From: Pseudarthrobacter equi
GTDB taxonomy: Bacteria > Actinomycetota > Actinomycetes > Actinomycetales > Micrococcaceae
NCBI RefSeq assembly: GCF_900105535.1
Contig: NZ_LT629779.1
Location: forward strand, 620,001 to 684,000
Direction of reading: 5' to 3'
DNA length: 64,000 nt
Shown here: positions 63,838 through 64,000 of the stretch, one piece after another
Position numbering within the stretch: position 1 is the first letter of the stretch
How the letters are laid out: each line of letters starts with the position of its first letter
Made by a program: the position numbers and the translations under genes
The notes under the pieces: generated by a model
What the model was told of the DNA's origin: nothing
The model's input: the letters and a program-made list of their open reading frames with translations, nothing else
Databases searched by the model: none

Positions 63838-64000
63838 GTGGATTTTCTTAATCCTGTGATTAACGGTTTCTCGGTCGTCCTGGAACCGATGAACCTCCTG
63901 TACTGCCTGGTCGGCGTCGTCATCGGCATGCTGATCGGCGTACTCCCCGGCCTGGGACCGGCCGCCACCATCGCCATCCTGCTGCCTCTGACCTACGGTG
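63838..64000 (+). CDS. tctA: Tripartite tricarboxylate transporter large subunit TctA (3' end outside window)
   Basis: The first 54 residues of the large permease. GTG 63838 has AGGAGA upstream. The protein starts MDFLNPVINGFSVVLEP and reaches the family signature GVLPGLGPAATIAILLP, the substrate-lining loop. The gene is cut by the window end. It completes the tctCBA operon. Confidence 0.88.
   Translation, partial: MDFLNPVINGFSVVLEPMNLLYCLVGVVIGMLIGVLPGLGPAATIAILLPLTYG

Noticed and set aside
1..64000. CRISPR arrays, tRNA, rRNA, insertion sequences, prophage
   Set aside because: No repeat-spacer pattern, cloverleaf, transposase or phage structural gene was recognised on either strand.

Overview
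The window is high-GC actinobacterial chromosome. Gene order and protein sequences fit the Micrococcaceae, most likely Arthrobacter or Pseudarthrobacter. This rests on the family-level look of the proteins, GTG/TTG starts, many apparent leaderless promoters (TANNNT 6-8 nt before the start codon), and the actinobacterial block ppa - dacB - zinc metalloprotease - tilS - hpt - ftsH - folE/P/B/K - DUF3180 - PH proteins - DUF2520 - panC ... lysS - lsr2 - clpC, with mutY and disA further on. The species call is inference; no rRNA or tRNA gene was seen.

Layout. 1-7076: two NtaA/DszA-type flavin monooxygenase genes (the first cut by the window edge) run into a complete Opp/Dpp-type ABC importer, joined by 4-nt start/stop overlaps: a put-in-and-oxidise module for an unidentified small organic substrate. 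7102-7215: a small three-copy intergenic repeat. 7364-14931: HAD phosphatase, histidine phosphatase, a helix-turn-helix protein, an RDD membrane protein, phosphoketolase, DUF429 and a carboxylesterase. 15071-31345: housekeeping block (pyrophosphatase, PBP4, tRNA-Ile lysidine synthetase, HPRT, FtsH, four folate genes, membrane/PH proteins, pantothenate synthetase). 31444-37651: accessory stretch between panC and lysS (HNH/DUF222 nuclease, a tiny membrane protein, DJ-1/PfpI protein, DHA2 efflux pump, two tandem alpha/beta hydrolases). 37726-45926: lysS, a 57-residue membrane protein, lsr2, clpC, S9 peptidase, N-acetylglutamate synthase. 46203-48528: PTS-type dihydroxyacetone kinase dhaKLM. 48617-56976: small hypotheticals, a lipoprotein, mutY, disA, 2'-5' RNA ligase-like protein, prfC, beta-ketoacyl-ACP synthase. 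57148-64000: D-glucarate catabolism (kdgD, semialdehyde dehydrogenase, gudD), a LysR regulator and the start of a tctCBA tripartite tricarboxylate-type transporter.

The best candidate for a little-described regulatory unit is the right end. The kdgD operon promoter and the tctC promoter share the element GGTATCAA-N16-CTTAGACAGGCATCA, in the same orientation relative to each downstream gene and overlapping a good -35/-10 pair. This ties transporter, regulator and the three-enzyme route from glucarate to 2-oxoglutarate into one predicted regulon. Several genes shorter than 60 codons (17245-17427, 33126-33287, 39261-39434, 48617-48784) were found by reading start signals and frames. No CRISPR array, insertion sequence, prophage or tRNA was recognised.
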